From: Triatoma infestans | Taxonomy: Eukaryota > Arthropoda > Insecta > Hemiptera > Reduviidae | Reading direction: 5' to 3' | Assembly: GCA_011037195.1 (NCBI GenBank) | Contig: JAAEAF010003762.1 | Coordinates: 328,002-392,001 of the forward strand | DNA: 64,000 nt | Part shown: positions 35,767-47,814 of the stretch, piece after piece | Layout of the letters: each line of letters starts with the position of its first letter | Position numbering within the stretch: position 1 is the stretch's first letter | The notes under the pieces: model-generated | Databases searched by the model: none | Seen by the model: only the letters and a program-made list of their open reading frames with translations | Told to the model about the DNA's origin: nothing | Position numbers and translations under genes: made by a program

Positions 35767-37132
35767 ATAAATGTAATGCAATGAGTAACTAAAGATTTAG
35801 TAATATTTCCAAGATGGAAAAAACTGTATCATTAGTAGAAATGTAAAGAGAACTCAAGCATAATCAGGTGATCGCTTCAGGGTCATCCATTTCTGGGCGC
35901 TAAAAGGCTATGTTTTTGCGGGGTTCTGTTTAAGAACTGTTTTGTTAACAACCTTTTTAACAGACGTATTTCTGAAACATCTTTTCAAAGAAATGTTAAT
36001 GTCTTTCTCATAAAAAGGTTTCTGTCCGCGCCAGGGACAGCTCCCTTAATATTTCCACTAATAATCAAAGTAACCTTTCAATATTCCCAGTTATGATGTT
36101 CTGTGTTTTCTTTGAATTTGAATTCTTTATTTTTGATTTGTAATGTGCTTTAGTAATCTTTGTACAGACCCTGAAGAAGGCAATACATAAATTTGCCGAA
36201 ACGGTGAAAATTTGAAAACAGTTTGTTTTTCTGATGAACCTCAACATCCATATTAAAATATTCTTAGATATTGTTAAAGTGTAGCACAAATGTATTTATT
36301 TATTTACCCGTGAGAAGCGATATTATTCATACGAATAGTTTGCTAAGTGCCACGAGAAACTAAGACAAGGGCCAAACATTTACAGTATGGATAATATGAT
36401 AAATTATTCCATACTAATTATAGTACATTAAGCTAGTAATTGGTTTTCTAGCAGCAGTACACTGCAACCCAGAAGACAAAGCCGAGTTTGGGAAAACGGC
36501 AGGAAATGAGAGGGTGCGTTAAGGGAAGAATCCCACTTTCCTAGTGAAGTATTTTTTTTAAGAAAGGTTATAGTAACAAGGAAAACCTAAGAAAATAACA
36601 ATGATGGATACGATGGAAGGAAAAGCAAGTTGAATAAAGGAGGGGAACTTGAAGAAGTTGGAGAAATTTCGCTCTCTAAATTCACGGATCGCCAAACACT
36701 GATCTCTTTGGTTCTACGGAATTTTAATGATGTTTATATGTCTATATACATACATATAGAAGAACAAGCACAAGTCGCGATATGCTACTTGTACTAGAAG
36801 GAGACTTATTACTAAAAATGTACTCGATGGTAGGGGTAGATTACCTTCTGTAATGGTTAGATTTTATTAGCCCACTTATTTTGTTCCTACATTCAACTAA
36901 TCGATAGGAAATAGTTTCTTTACGGCATTGAATGCAACAACCACTACTTATTAACTTGTTACTTTGTCTAATTGATAATTACCCAGGAGAAAACAATAGT
37001 TTACAATTAGATAACTAAACTAAGTGAGTAAAGTTGGGCTAACTATAATTAAGTAATTAATATATCATGGTTCAATCAATTTTTGACGTGGGTTTCACCC
37101 CACAAACAACGAAACTTATTTTTAGTGAATAG
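35767..37132. other. Unannotated stretch with a fold-back-type core
   Basis: At 36170-36204, CTGAAGAAGGCAATACATAA followed by ATTTGCCGAAACG resembles the AAAAGACAATATATTTGTCG plus AAACGTTGGC core in the arms of 10101-10599. Otherwise no feature recognised. Confidence 0.4.
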
Positions 37133-37142
37133 TTAATACAAT

Positions 37143-37382
37143 TTTTTTTTTTTTTTTTAATTTAAGGCGTCTCAACATCTGTGGTTTTTGCGCCCGGAGC
37201 CTTCTCAGTGCACTGCCGGCCTCCGGACAGTGTTCTCCCGTTACAGACAACACTGTCCATCACCGGACAGTGAGCTGTAGGGGCTCCTAGGAAGAGAAAA
37301 TCTAAGGGCAGCACGGCTGGATTCGAACCCGTGATCTCCGCGTTGCTAGTCCAGCGCGCTACCACTGAGCTAATCCCTTCCC
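37143..37382 (-). mobile_element. Full-length SINE with 10-bp target-site duplication
   Basis: Minus-strand copy of the SINE at 1588-1836, near-identical through body and head, with B-box GGATTCGAACCC on the plus strand and A-box complement CCACTGAGCTAATCCC, and a 17-base T-run as the A-tail. TTAATACAAT occurs at 37133-37142 and 37385-37394. High similarity to the 1588 copy suggests recent activity of the family. Confidence 0.93.
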
Positions 37383-37394
37383 TATTAATACAAT

Positions 37395-38700
37395 GATTGT
37401 ACTTTTCTTGGTTCAAGAGAATTGGAATTTTTTTTTTTATTAATACTTATATTTCCCAACTGCACATCTTTTCCGCAGCATTTATTTTATTAAATTTTGC
37501 TTCGGCTCTTTACTTTCACTTATTTCTTGTCTCAGTATTGTGATCGGGTCAAATTTCTAACTGCAGTTTTTACAGGAAATACATGTATTGAGGTAAGAAA
37601 ATAATGATTTTAGCGAATTATATGTATGTGAACAATATATTATTTCAAAATAAAATTCAGACGGTGTCCGTCATATTATAACAGTAGCAATACGCGTGGA
37701 ATACGTTCCTCCCTCCACAACCGCCCACCAAAGTTACACACAAATAACCAACTTAAAAGTATTTCAGCACTGTAAAGAAAGATCAGCCCACTCAATAATA
37801 ATAGTAATGAAATAATAATAACAGTTTAAAAATGAATAAATAAAAAAATGTCTAAAGAAAACAACACTGTTATTTAAAAGAAAAAAAAAAAAAGACTAAT
37901 TTTTTTGCGTTGGAAAAAAAAAAAGAAAAAAAAAATTTTCCGTACAATGAAATGTTAAATGTCGGCCACAAAATAATTTGAGAGATAAATATTAAAACAA
38001 AAATTTTCACAGCAATCTAAATACAAAACCAACAGCGGTACATGACGACAAAAGATTTTAATTATCTGACCTTTTTATTTTAATAAAAATGCTGTTGAAA
38101 TGCAAAATGAAAATTTATGATCAAATCTCTGGCCATTCTAAATATAGATTTGTAATTTAAGAACTGTGCTTATGATTTTGTTTTCTTGTTTATATTTTTA
38201 CAAAATTGATGATACCGTGAAAAAACAAAATTCACCTCTACCGGTCAGTTAAAAATACTGTTCCATAATTAAAGTAAAAAATTTCAACTCAACTACAACT
38301 TTTATTTAAAACTGTAACGTTTACAACGTTCATCAGTTGGGCTGGACATAAAAAAAAAAAAAAAAAATCTAGTGTGAAACACTCACAACAACTTTCACTT
38401 ACTGCAATTTACAAAATTCTAATTGACAAATGTAATAGTTAGTATCATCGTAGTTTGACCTTCAAACAGTCAACATCTATCTAGTGTGAGCACATATTCT
38501 GTGTTATTTTACTTCTATTCTAATCAATTTTCTTTTTTTCTACTTTTTTCAATCTCCTTTTTACTCTTCACTTACAGTTATTTTATCTTTTCCTACTTTT
38601 CTTTTTTATTTCTTCAAAACTCTTCTTTTTTTTTTCCTTCTTTTTTTTTCTCTCTTCTTCTTTTTTCTACTTCAAACACAAGAAATGAGAACCTGGGCTT
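37395..38700. other. Unannotated stretch
   Basis: AT-rich, many A-runs. A solitary TIR-family end (ATCTAGTGTGAAACACTCAC) at 38367-38405 adjoins an A-run. Pyrimidine-rich DNA from 38500 to 38690 may be LINE-C's 5' leader. Confidence 0.4.
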
Positions 38701-38706
38701 GTGAAA

Positions 38707-40472
38707 ATGTCTACAGACAATGGAGGGCCTCCTGGCCCTCCTCTTTTGGATCCAATACGAGATAAGTTGTGTGTTGGTGAAGGTATAACTGCCAATTTAT
38801 CAAACACTAATCTTAATTATGATAAAGTAAATAGTACTAATATAAATGTAGAAAAAAAACAGTAATGTAAATAAGTCCGATAATAAATGTAACATGGATG
38901 TGGAACAATGTATGTCTAACTCCAGTACTAATCTCACATTAACACCAATTATGCATAATGAATCAGTTGTTAGAACTAATAAAAGATCAGGCGAGGCACT
39001 AAAGTGCATGTTCAAGAAGTTAACACTAATTCTAATAGAAATCAATCAATGCATAAACTTGATTATATCAGTAAAGCTGGTAAAAATCGCTATCGTCCCT
39101 CTGACAAGGGTCCATATGTGATTAATCTTGAAGGCAACAAGGGTAATTTAGGCAAGGTGCACAGAATGGCCTTAGGAAAATGGTTGTTTAAATCTGCTAA
39201 GGATTTTACAAAGGAAATAATTAATATTTCTGTCGCTGGCCAGAATAGAATAAAAATTACTACAAGTACACCTCAGTCAGCTAATAACTTATTATCTCTA
39301 GATATACTTAAAGAGCGTGAAATTACGGCATACATTCCTAACTTCCGAGTACAATGTACAGGCGTAATTAGGGATATCGATGTGGATTTGGAGGATAGTG
39401 AAATTTTAAATGAGCTTATCTCCCCTTCCGCTCTTCACGAAATTAGACGTCTCACTAGAAACAAGTTTATTAGTAATAAATTGCTAATTGAGAAACTTCC
39501 GGTCTGTTTTATTAATTCTGATAGCCAATCATTGCCGCAGTATGTTTCCTTATAGTTAGGTGTAAGGTTGATCCTTACATACCTTTCACAAAGCAATGCA
39601 AAAACTGTTTGCGCTTCAGGCATTCAGAAGAGCAATGCAGAAGTAAAGGTAGGTGTGATCACTGTGGAGAAAATCATAAAATCAGTGAGTGTACAGTGAG
39701 TGATGCTGGATTGACAACATGTGTTCATTGTAATGGTGATCATAGATCAACGTCTAGGGACTGCCCAATTAAAATAATGAAATTAAAAATAAAATACTAA
39801 ATAAAAATACATTCGCCACGGTTACAAAGAACAAATTTGATATTTTAAGTGAGGAGGAATTTCCTGATGTACTTACGTCAAATTCTACAACACGAGTAGT
39901 ACGTAAACATAGTCCAAAACAGAATAAAACTAAAGCAGTTGATAAAGAAAATTTGTCAAAAGAATACCGTGATTTAATTAAATCAAATACATTTGGTAAT
40001 GAAGGGATAGCAGTTGTTAACAATAGTAACATACATAACGGCTCGGAAGCAGTAGAAAATAGAAAATTTTCAGGCATTCTATAGAACAAACACACCACCT
40101 ACGTACAGACAGACGAACAATTAACCCAGTACAACGTAACCCAAACAACGACATGCAGACCGAAGAACAAGATAGTAACGTGGAATATGTCTTACAGTTA
40201 ATTAATAAAATAAAATATAATTATTCAAATAAAAATGAAATTTTTAAATTTATTGCATATAACTTGGAAAAAATGATGTCTAATAGTAATGACAGTTCAA
40301 AGTTAAATAGTACGAATTCAAAAGAACTGTCCAAAACCAACAACAAAGATACTAATACAGACTCATCAAAAACTCACACACACATACACATAGCACCCAA
40401 TAAAATTATTCTAATTCGTCATATTATTTATAATAATAATAATTTTCAATCTATTTTTTTTACTCTTAGCTT
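38707..40472 (+). pseudogene. LINE-C ORF1: jockey-type gag with three zinc knuckles
   Basis: ATG at 38707 opens MSTDNGGPPGPPLLDPIRDK. Frameshifts near 38860 (in an A-run), 39005 and 39555 and again near 39790 join the parts. The middle (KVHRMALGKWLFKSAKDFTK, RIKITTSTPQSANNLL) resembles the gag core of jockey-like elements. Three CCHC knuckles follow at 39595-39770: CKNCLRFRHSEEQC, CDHCGENHKISEC and CVHCNGDHRSTSRDC. A Ser/Asn-rich tail runs to 40472. Gag binds element RNA and forms particles. All knuckle Cys/His are kept, but the frame is broken at least four times. Confidence 0.85.
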
Positions 40473-40552
40473 TTAAAATAACTACGCACATCTTAGCAAT
40501 TATTTTCCTTTTATTTTATCTTTAATTTTTTTTCTTTTCTTTTCTAAATTAG

Positions 40553-42757
40553 TTGATTAGATTAAAAAAAAAAATGATGAAAATGTTACAATTAAATATT
40601 AGATCGCTTCAGGCCAATAGAAACTATCTAGAAACATTTTTTAAATTAAACAATATAGAAATAGTTTTCTTATCAGAAACCTGGTGTAAACGTTTGCAAA
40701 CCATTAATATTTCTAATTATACATTTATTAGAGCCGACAGAAATGACGGTTACGGTGGGGCCGGAATTCTGATCAGAAATAATATTTATTTCAAAAAAAG
40801 AATCTTTCAATCTAAATTTAATAACAATAAAATTCAAACCTGTGGAATCAGCTGTAAAATCTCAAATTCATACATCACTCTGGTTTCATTATATTGCGCA
40901 CCTGGGCAATATAAGCTAGGTTAGACTGGAAGGTAATAGATGAACCTTTTGGGTCAGACCACTTAGGAATTCTTCACTTTGGATAAAAATAACTTACCTA
41001 TTCACAATTCCAGTCCGTCTCGTGGAAAATGGAATTTAAATCAGGTGATTGGAACCTCTATACCCTAGTATCTGATAAAATGTTAACTCAAATGAACATC
41101 TCACAAGATCCACAAACCAATTATGTGAAATTTGTCGAAAATATTAATAAGGCAGCCGAGGCTGCTATTCCTCTAGCAAAACCTTACCTTGGGCGTAAGC
41201 CTAGATTCCCTCCAAAACCTTGGTGGGATGAGGAATGCGACAGGGCTAGAAAACAGAATATACATACTTTTAAAATTTACAAACTGACGCCCAGTCTGAC
41301 CACCTACATTAACTGTAAAAGAGCTTCTGCATTTTGTCGGAAAATATACAAAAGAAAGAAGAAAGATAAATGGACAGAATTTTGTAATTCGCTGAACAGA
41401 AATACTCCTATTAAAGAAATATGGAGTGGCGTTAAGGCTCTCCGTCATGGATATTCAAGTCGCTTAACTACAACATCTGATGAACGGGTCCCAGAATTCC
41501 TGTGTTCCCTCACGCCTGAGATAGTTCCAAATCTAGTCACCTCTTTAGATAACTTATCTTCCTCTTCCGATAGACTTAACAATCCTTTTTCTTATCAAGA
41601 ACTACTTCTCTCTCTTAAAACTAATTCTAATACCTCTCCTGGAGCAGATAACATTCACTACCCCATGTTGAGCAACCTTTCAGTTACTGGTAGGCGGCTT
41701 CTCTTGAGGTTCTTCAATGATGTTTGGATGCAAGAGAGGCGTATAGATGATTGGAGTAACCAAATTATGGTGCCATTATTGAAGCTAAACAAAGTTCCTT
41801 CCCTTCCTGATTCCTATCGTCCTATCGCATTGTCCTCTTGTATTGGCAAGACGTTCGAACGCCTCATTAAAAACAGACTGGAGGGGTGGGCAGAAGCGAA
41901 CAAAAAAGTCCCATGCTATCAACATGGTTTCAGAAAAAACATTGTACTATAGATGCATTGACGAGCTTTGTTTCTGATATACATAAATGTTTTGCTGATA
42001 ACAAGTACATGCTGGCAGCGAATATCGACCTAACCAACGCCTACAATAACGTCGATATTTCAATACTAATAGATAAAATGATTAAATTAGGCGTTCCATC
42101 AAGAATTGTCAGACATATCTACAATCTCCTTTCCTTCCGTTCCATCACAGTTCGTCATAACGGCAAATTTAATGGTCCACGTATAACCCATTTGGGATTC
42201 CCGCAAGAGGCTGTACTTAGTCCGTTGCTCTTCAACATCTATACAGCCGATCTCCAGACTGTTATAGGAGACGATGCCTGTGTATCTCAGTATGCGTATG
42301 ATATCATTCTCTTCAGCCAAAAGCGTACGTTAGAAGAAGCTAAAAGCAGTCTGAATGCCGCAATGTGGTCATTCAACAAGTGGTGCTCAAATATGGGTCT
42401 CACTCTATCTGAGAGTAAAAGCTCTGTCACAGTCTTTACTAGACATAGAAAATATAACTTACCTTCGTATCTTACACTAGGCGGATACCGCCTGCGATTA
42501 GAGCGCATATTTAAAACATTAGGTATGGTGATAGACAACAAACTGCTATGGAGACAACACGTTGAACAATTGCCTGAAAAGTGTGAACAGTCTCTAAACA
42601 TACTGAGGTATATCAATCATCTGAACTATGGAGCCGATGTGAAAACATCATTGATGATCTATAGACAACTGATTCTTTCCAGAATTGATTATGGCTGCTT
42701 CGTGTATTGAGATGTTTCAAACACTCATTTAGAAAAAGTGAACAGGATTCAACAACA
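40553..42757 (+). pseudogene. LINE-C ORF2: jockey-type endonuclease-RT with deletion and YAYD
   Basis: MLQLNIRSLQANRN (catalytic Asn) and FLSETWC (Glu) begin an APE endonuclease that stops at 40924. The next codons jump to DEPFGSDHLGILHF, the end of the domain, so the middle with the DFN motif is deleted. The RT runs SPGADNIHYPMLSNL, LPDSYRPIALSSCIGKTFER, a frameshift at 41935 in QHGFRK, NIDLTNAYNNVDI, GFPQEAVLSPLLFNIY (usually FPQGAVLSP) and QYAYDIILFSQ, where the first Asp of YADD is Tyr. Similarity ends at about 42757, lacking the usual C-terminal finger. Three independent lesions make it catalytically dead. Confidence 0.9.
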
Positions 42758-42799
42758 TATTTAATTCTAATTAACATTATTTAGATGACAGAACTGTCT

Positions 42800-43305
42800 A
42801 ATAAACTGGAATAGCACTTTACGTGGAAACCTAACTCCACCCCTCCCCCAAAAGTGCCCTTCATTGCATTTTCCCGGAGAAATGTTTTAAATAAAAGTTG
42901 TAGCTCATTGAATATGTGGTTGATATTTCAAGTTTAAAGAAAATCGTCGAAACCATTTTTGAGAAAATCGCAAAAAAGTAAAAAATCCAACTAGTAAAGT
43001 GGTACTTCCGGTTGAGGAATTTTGACAGATAACGTAGTGTCAGATCCCATGGTGATACTAAACGGAAAATCAAGTTTCAACTTTCTACGGTTTTTCGTTT
43101 TTGAGCTATGCTGTTCACATACACATACACACACACACACACGCACATACTCACGCCCACACTGGCCATTTGCCATAAAACCACTTTTTTGGACTCAGGG
43201 GACCTCAAAACGGATATTTCCGGTGAAAACTCGATATCGAAAATTTGACACGATTACAATACTTCCTCTTACTTAGGAGTAAGAGAAAGTAAAAAAAAAG
43301 TATAT
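42800..43305 (+). repeat. Family R copy (best representative)
   Basis: Ordered blocks: GCATTTTCCCGGAGAAATGT, AAAGTTGTAGCTCATTG, AAAGAAAATCGTCGAAACCA, TTTTTGAGAAAATCGCAAAA, GTGGTACTTCCGGTTGAGGA, CTAAACGGAAAATCAAGTTT, an (AC)n run at 43117-43149, GGATATTTCCGGTGAAAACT and a 3' end CTTCCTCTTACTTAGGAGTA that folds into a hairpin before AGAGAAAGTAAAAA. No ORF. Copies recur through the window on both strands. Confidence 0.75.
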
Positions 43306-43477
43306 AAAAATTTAATGAAAATCATCGGTGTTTTTATGGAGAAATTGCGAAAATTGAAAAAACTGTTCAGTAAAAACGCACTTTCGGTTAACTAACATTC
43401 TTAAAAGTCAAAATTCTGGTAATCTATTTATTTCCAATTAATTCTGTTTGGATGGGAGAAACGTATGATCGCACATT

Positions 43478-43912
43478 AGAGGAAAACATAACCGTACCCC
43501 TCCCCGAAATGAATGCCCTTAAATGAATTTTCCCGGAGAAATGTTTCAAATAAATGTTGTAGCTCTTTGTATGTGAGGTTGATATACCAAATGCTAAGAA
43601 AATCGTTACGGCTATTTTTGAGAAAATTGCAAAAAAGTAAAAAAAAAAAAAATTCAGTAAAGAGGCATTTCCGGTTAATAGGATTTTGCCCGAAATCTTC
43701 GTGTCTGTTGCGATGTTGGTACCTAAACGGAATGCTAAGTTTGAGCTTCCTGCAACTTTTCATTTTTGAGATATTCTTTTGAAACACATCCACACATACA
43801 GACAATTTTCTAAAAACCACTTTGCTGGACGTGAAACGTGTATTTCCGGTGAATTTCTGGTACGATCGCAACACTTCCTCTTACTATTATTAGTAAGAAA
43901 AAGTAAAAATGT
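43478..43912 (+). repeat. Family R copy, tandem to the previous one
   Basis: Same block order as 42800-43305 with moderate divergence, ending CTTCCTCTTACTATTATTAG then TAAGAAAAAGTAAAAATG. A partial unit (CGCAAAAA... GTTCAGTAAAAACGCAC) at 43315-43400 separates the two. Confidence 0.7.
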
Positions 43913-45255
43913 GGGTACAATATAAGCAAGCTTGCACTGAGTGCCCTCTGACAGAACCAAAAAATGTTGGGCCTAAATTTAAAAGTATAAAGTTTACAGC
44001 TTTTATAGAAACTGAAAGAAATATTTTGGGGAATAAAATAGTAAAAATGTTATTTCCGGTTAACTGATTTTAGCTTATTAACTTGGTACATTCCTTTGAA
44101 ATAACTAGATAGAAATCAAGTTTGAATTGTCTACTAATTTCGCTAATCATACACGGGCAAAATTAAATTGTAAAAACAACATCCAAGTAGCTAAATAATC
44201 AAAACAGACTTTGCCATCGATCACTTATGCGCTATATTTAAACACTGGTCCCTTAATATTATTCTTTCGGTGATTTTTTTTTTTTTAATTGTTCAAATAG
44301 TCGCTCTCAGCTGTTCGATCTTTCAAGTTTATTGATGACAATAATATTATTGAAAAGTAATTAAGGCTTTTATTTCATTATAATTCTTTTAAATAGTACT
44401 CGTTTTTAGAAAGAATTTTATTCTTTTTAAACAATGAGCTAGAATCCTCCTATAATCGATAATTCTGGGCAACTGAAAAACTTAATCAAATGACGATGCG
44501 CTGGTTCTAATGAACTTAAAAAAAATAAATACATAATAGCCTGTTTTCCTTCATTAATAATGATTAAAAATAATAATTAAAAAGTTCTGGAAATATTCCC
44601 TAATTGCTATATAAAAAGTTTTCCTTTTTTTTCATGAAGTTAGTTTCTTAAAAATTATCTACTTCAAGTGCTTTGCTACTCATAAAGAAATTAATCAACA
44701 GAACTTACTTGAATAGACATGAAAGAGTTCATTTTTATTATTACTATTATTAACTAAAGATGGCGGTCTAGTATGTCTTATGAATTCACAGTTACCGAAG
44801 TAACACATTGGAAGGAAGGAGTTGGTTCGCCATTTCTTCAGATACCTGGAGGGAACCACAGTCGTTATTAACTGACATGGTGAATACTCGCACTCTACGA
44901 AAAGGGCTTGCAAGAAGATGTAATTATTTGGGTTTAGTGTCATATAGCAGAGACACAGACCCCTACAACTCCCAACCCCCCCCCCTTCTCACACAACACA
45001 GAAAAACTCATTGCACTTATACACTTACCGCCACTATAACATTGTATACCAATGTAAATTTTACGTTAACCGTCAAATTATTATAACATGGAATATCTAT
45101 ATTATATGTATGTATATGCTGAACATCCTTTCTCTAATTCACCACCTGATTATTGTCCCTTCCAGAAAACACTAACCGACGACTCAAACGGCGTTAGTCG
45201 CGCGACTTTCTGGCAGGAAGAAGACATTAAATCCTTTTTACTTCTTCATAGTCCT
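43913..45255. other. Unannotated stretch
   Basis: A short R fragment (GTTATTTCCGGTTAACTGAT) is at 44048-44067. The rest shows no gene or repeat I can name. Confidence 0.35.
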
Positions 45256-45261
45256 AATAAG

Positions 45262-45597
45262 AGGAAGTAAGATCGTGTCAAATTTTCTAAATTCACTTTT
45301 CATAGGAAAAGCTTGTTATGACCTTCCCTCTCGTATGGAACAATTTTTAGCGATGATCCGCACGTATGTGTGTGTACTTGTTTTAACGAAATATCTCAAA
45401 AACGAAAAATCGTAGGAAGCTCAAACTTGTTATTCTGTTTATGTACCACCGCATCTGACATGAAGGTTCCGGAAAAATCCATCAACTGGAAATGCGAATT
45501 TAGTGAATGTATGTTCAGATCTTCGCTAATTTTCAAAAACGGCTCCAACGATTTTGTTCAAACATTGTAAACTATTTACACACATAATTACCTATCA
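45262..45597 (-). repeat. Family R copy, 3' part, split by an RTE insertion
   Basis: Reverse-oriented R blocks (GAGGAAGTAAGATCGTGTCA, ATCTCAAAAACGAAAAATCG, ATTTTCAAAAACGGCTCCAA, ACGATTTTGTTCAAACATTG). The copy breaks at CCTATCA (45591-45597) and resumes at 46792 after the RTE fragment. Confidence 0.75.
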
Positions 45598-46789
45598 TAC
45601 CCTGAAAAATGAAGGGTTGGATACAAAAGACCAATATGGCTTTACTGTTGGTAGGTCTTGCATCGACCACACTTTTACAATTAGGCAAATGTTCGAAATG
45701 AAAACTGAGAAGGCACAAGATATTGAGCTTCTATGTATAGACTTAGAAAAGGCATATGATTTTGTCCCAAGAAGCTCTCGAATTGGCCAGTATTGGGGAG
45801 CCAATAAAAAACCATCCAAAGGATTTACGAAGGGAACACTCTCCAAGTTAAAGTAGGCTGTAAAAGATCAAAGGGATTCCCAACCAGCAAGGGTCTGTTA
45901 CAAGGATGCGCATTGTCTCCCACATTATTTAATATATATTTGAATGTTGCTCTCAAGGACTGGAAACGGAAATGCAACACGATGGGATAAAGATCAAAGA
46001 AGACCTATTCATTAGTAATTTATTATTTGCTGATGATCAGGTGATCTTCGCCCAAGATAGAGAGGACATCATGTGTATGTTTAGAAAATTAATAGAGGAA
46101 TATAATAAGTGGAAATTGAAAATTAACTTGGATAAGACGGGGCACTTTGCCACTTCGGAGGGGGAGACAGTTGCGGTTGATGGGATCCAGTTTAAAACTG
46201 TAAATCAGTTTAAATACTTAGGGTCTATTATTAATCGGAACGGTACCTGCGAAAGTGATATACAGACAAGATTAGGTGAAGGAAGGAAAGTTATAGCCCT
46301 GCTTAATCCAGTTCTGTGGAGCCCCGTAATGCTTCCAAAACGAAAAGTCTATTCTTCAAAACTGTCTTCCAAAGTATAATTACTTATGGAGCTGAGATAT
46401 GGACCACTACCAAATGTAAATTGCTAGCGGTAGAAATGGACTTCTGGAGGCGTTCAGCAAGGAAGTCCAGAAGGGAAAGAATTAAAAATGTTCACATTAG
46501 GAGTATGATGAACGTGAAGGAAAACCTTCCGGAAATAGTAGAAAGGCAGAGGCTACATGTGGAAAGGATGACATATGGAAGGCTACCAAAGGAAATTTTG
46601 AATGGGAAGTAGAAGGAAGAAGGAAAAGGGGAAGACCCAGGAGAAAATGGATGGACGAAATTCAAGAGAGTGTGGTAGGACATGGATTGAGCGAATAGCA
46701 AGCTTTAGATAGAAGAGAATGGAAGAACTCTTACAGGATTTATAGGACGAGGAGACCCACTAAATGTGGAACAATCCTTAAAAAAAAAA
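45598..46789 (+). pseudogene. 5'-truncated RTE LINE inserted in family R, with A-tail and 7-bp duplication
   Basis: Reading frames give DTKDQYGFTVGRSCIDHTFT, LLCIDLEKAYDFVPR (motif A), a frame change, GLLQGCALSPTLFNIYL, NLLFADDQVIFAQ (motif C intact), VNQFKYLGSIINRNG, then YGAEIWTTTKCKLLAVEMDF, RRSARKSRRERIKNV and the basic GRRKRGRPRRKWMDEIQ C-terminus with one stop. The sequence ends in nine A at 46781-46789. CCTATCA flanks it at 45591-45597 and 46792-46798, matching target-primed insertion. The RT lacks its N-terminal half and all of the endonuclease. Confidence 0.9.
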
Positions 46790-47120
46790 TGCCTATCACT
46801 TTTATTTGAAACATTAGCCCGGGAAATTTGATTTTTGGTGGGTTTTTTAATGAACTGTAGCGTTATGGTTTACAGTACCACTTCACTACTTCCATTGATA
46901 GAATTCTAAACTTGAAGAAAAGCGGTTAACCGGAAGTGCGACTTAACAGAATAGATTTAGTTCCTTGGAAATTTTCTCGAAAACGGTTTTACAACGATTT
47001 TCTTTAAACTTGGAATGCTTGCTGCACAGATAGAAACGTATCTTTTTCATATGAAAGATTCACAAAAAAAAAAAGGTTTTTGCGGATCTGCCAGTTAAAT
47101 TTAAATTTAAACTGCACAAA
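46790..47120 (-). repeat. Family R copy, 5' part beyond the RTE insertion, plus a second R unit
   Basis: CACTTTTATTTGAAACATTA and GCCCGGGAAATTTGATTTTT continue the R copy broken at 45597. A second minus-oriented R unit follows (GGTTAACCGGAAGTGCGACT, TTTCTCGAAAACGGTTTTAC, AACGATTTTCTTTAAACTTG). Confidence 0.65.
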
Positions 47121-47814
47121 CTTTAAAGAGAGCGGCTCTAATAAGCCCGCTCATGCATACAAGTTTAACCTCTGGCATTTTTTTTTATGGCAAGCTCAAC
47201 ATTTATTGCAATTTTAATGCTAATTCAATTATATTAATTGGAGCAAGAGAAAGCCTTGAATGTTTCACATTACTTGCTTTTACACTTGGATTTTGTTCTT
47301 GCAGTTGTAATTTTCAAATAAAATTATACAAAAATATATGTATATATTATATATTTTTGTATTTTATCAACTTCCTTTGGCTCTAGCATTTTGCAAAAAA
47401 TAAAATGAAAAACTGGTTTGCTACGTAGGTACGTACCGTCTCTGTTAGTCCTCAACATAAGGTTGGAAAGGTAGTTTGCATAACATTTAACGTCATCACA
47501 GATTCTCTCAGAAACCCGCTAACAGTCAATTATTCCACAAAAATATTTCAAATTAAAACCATAGCTTCATATAATACATACATTGGATGGTTCTGGTGAA
47601 GATAACATTTCAAAAAAGTAAATCAATAGAGCAGTTTGAGAGAAAAATCTCGAAAAAGACGGAAAGCTATTCACGAGTAAAGTGATAGTTCTGGTTAACA
47701 GAGTTTCTTTTTAGTTAGAATTTTAACAATACACAACGGAGTTTGATATAGTTATTGTTGGTAGAATGTTACTTTACATGATGTAAGATTTCTGGGAAAA
47801 GTTTACCTTAATTA
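47121..47814. other. Mostly unannotated, with partial R similarity
   Basis: 47580-47710 resembles R middle blocks (ATCTCGAAAAAGACGGAAAG, GTGATAGTTCTGGTTAACAG). Nothing coding recognised. Confidence 0.35.

Noticed and set aside
37310..37382. tRNA gene on the minus strand
   Set aside because: Same SINE head as at 1590, flanked by its own duplication.
38486..38704. Phe-rich 72-codon ORF
   Set aside because: Translation of a poly-pyrimidine tract upstream of LINE-C; no start context or similarity.
44808..45086. 92-codon ORF
   Set aside because: No similarity or domain, and the C-run at 44975-44990 gives an implausible Pro stretch.
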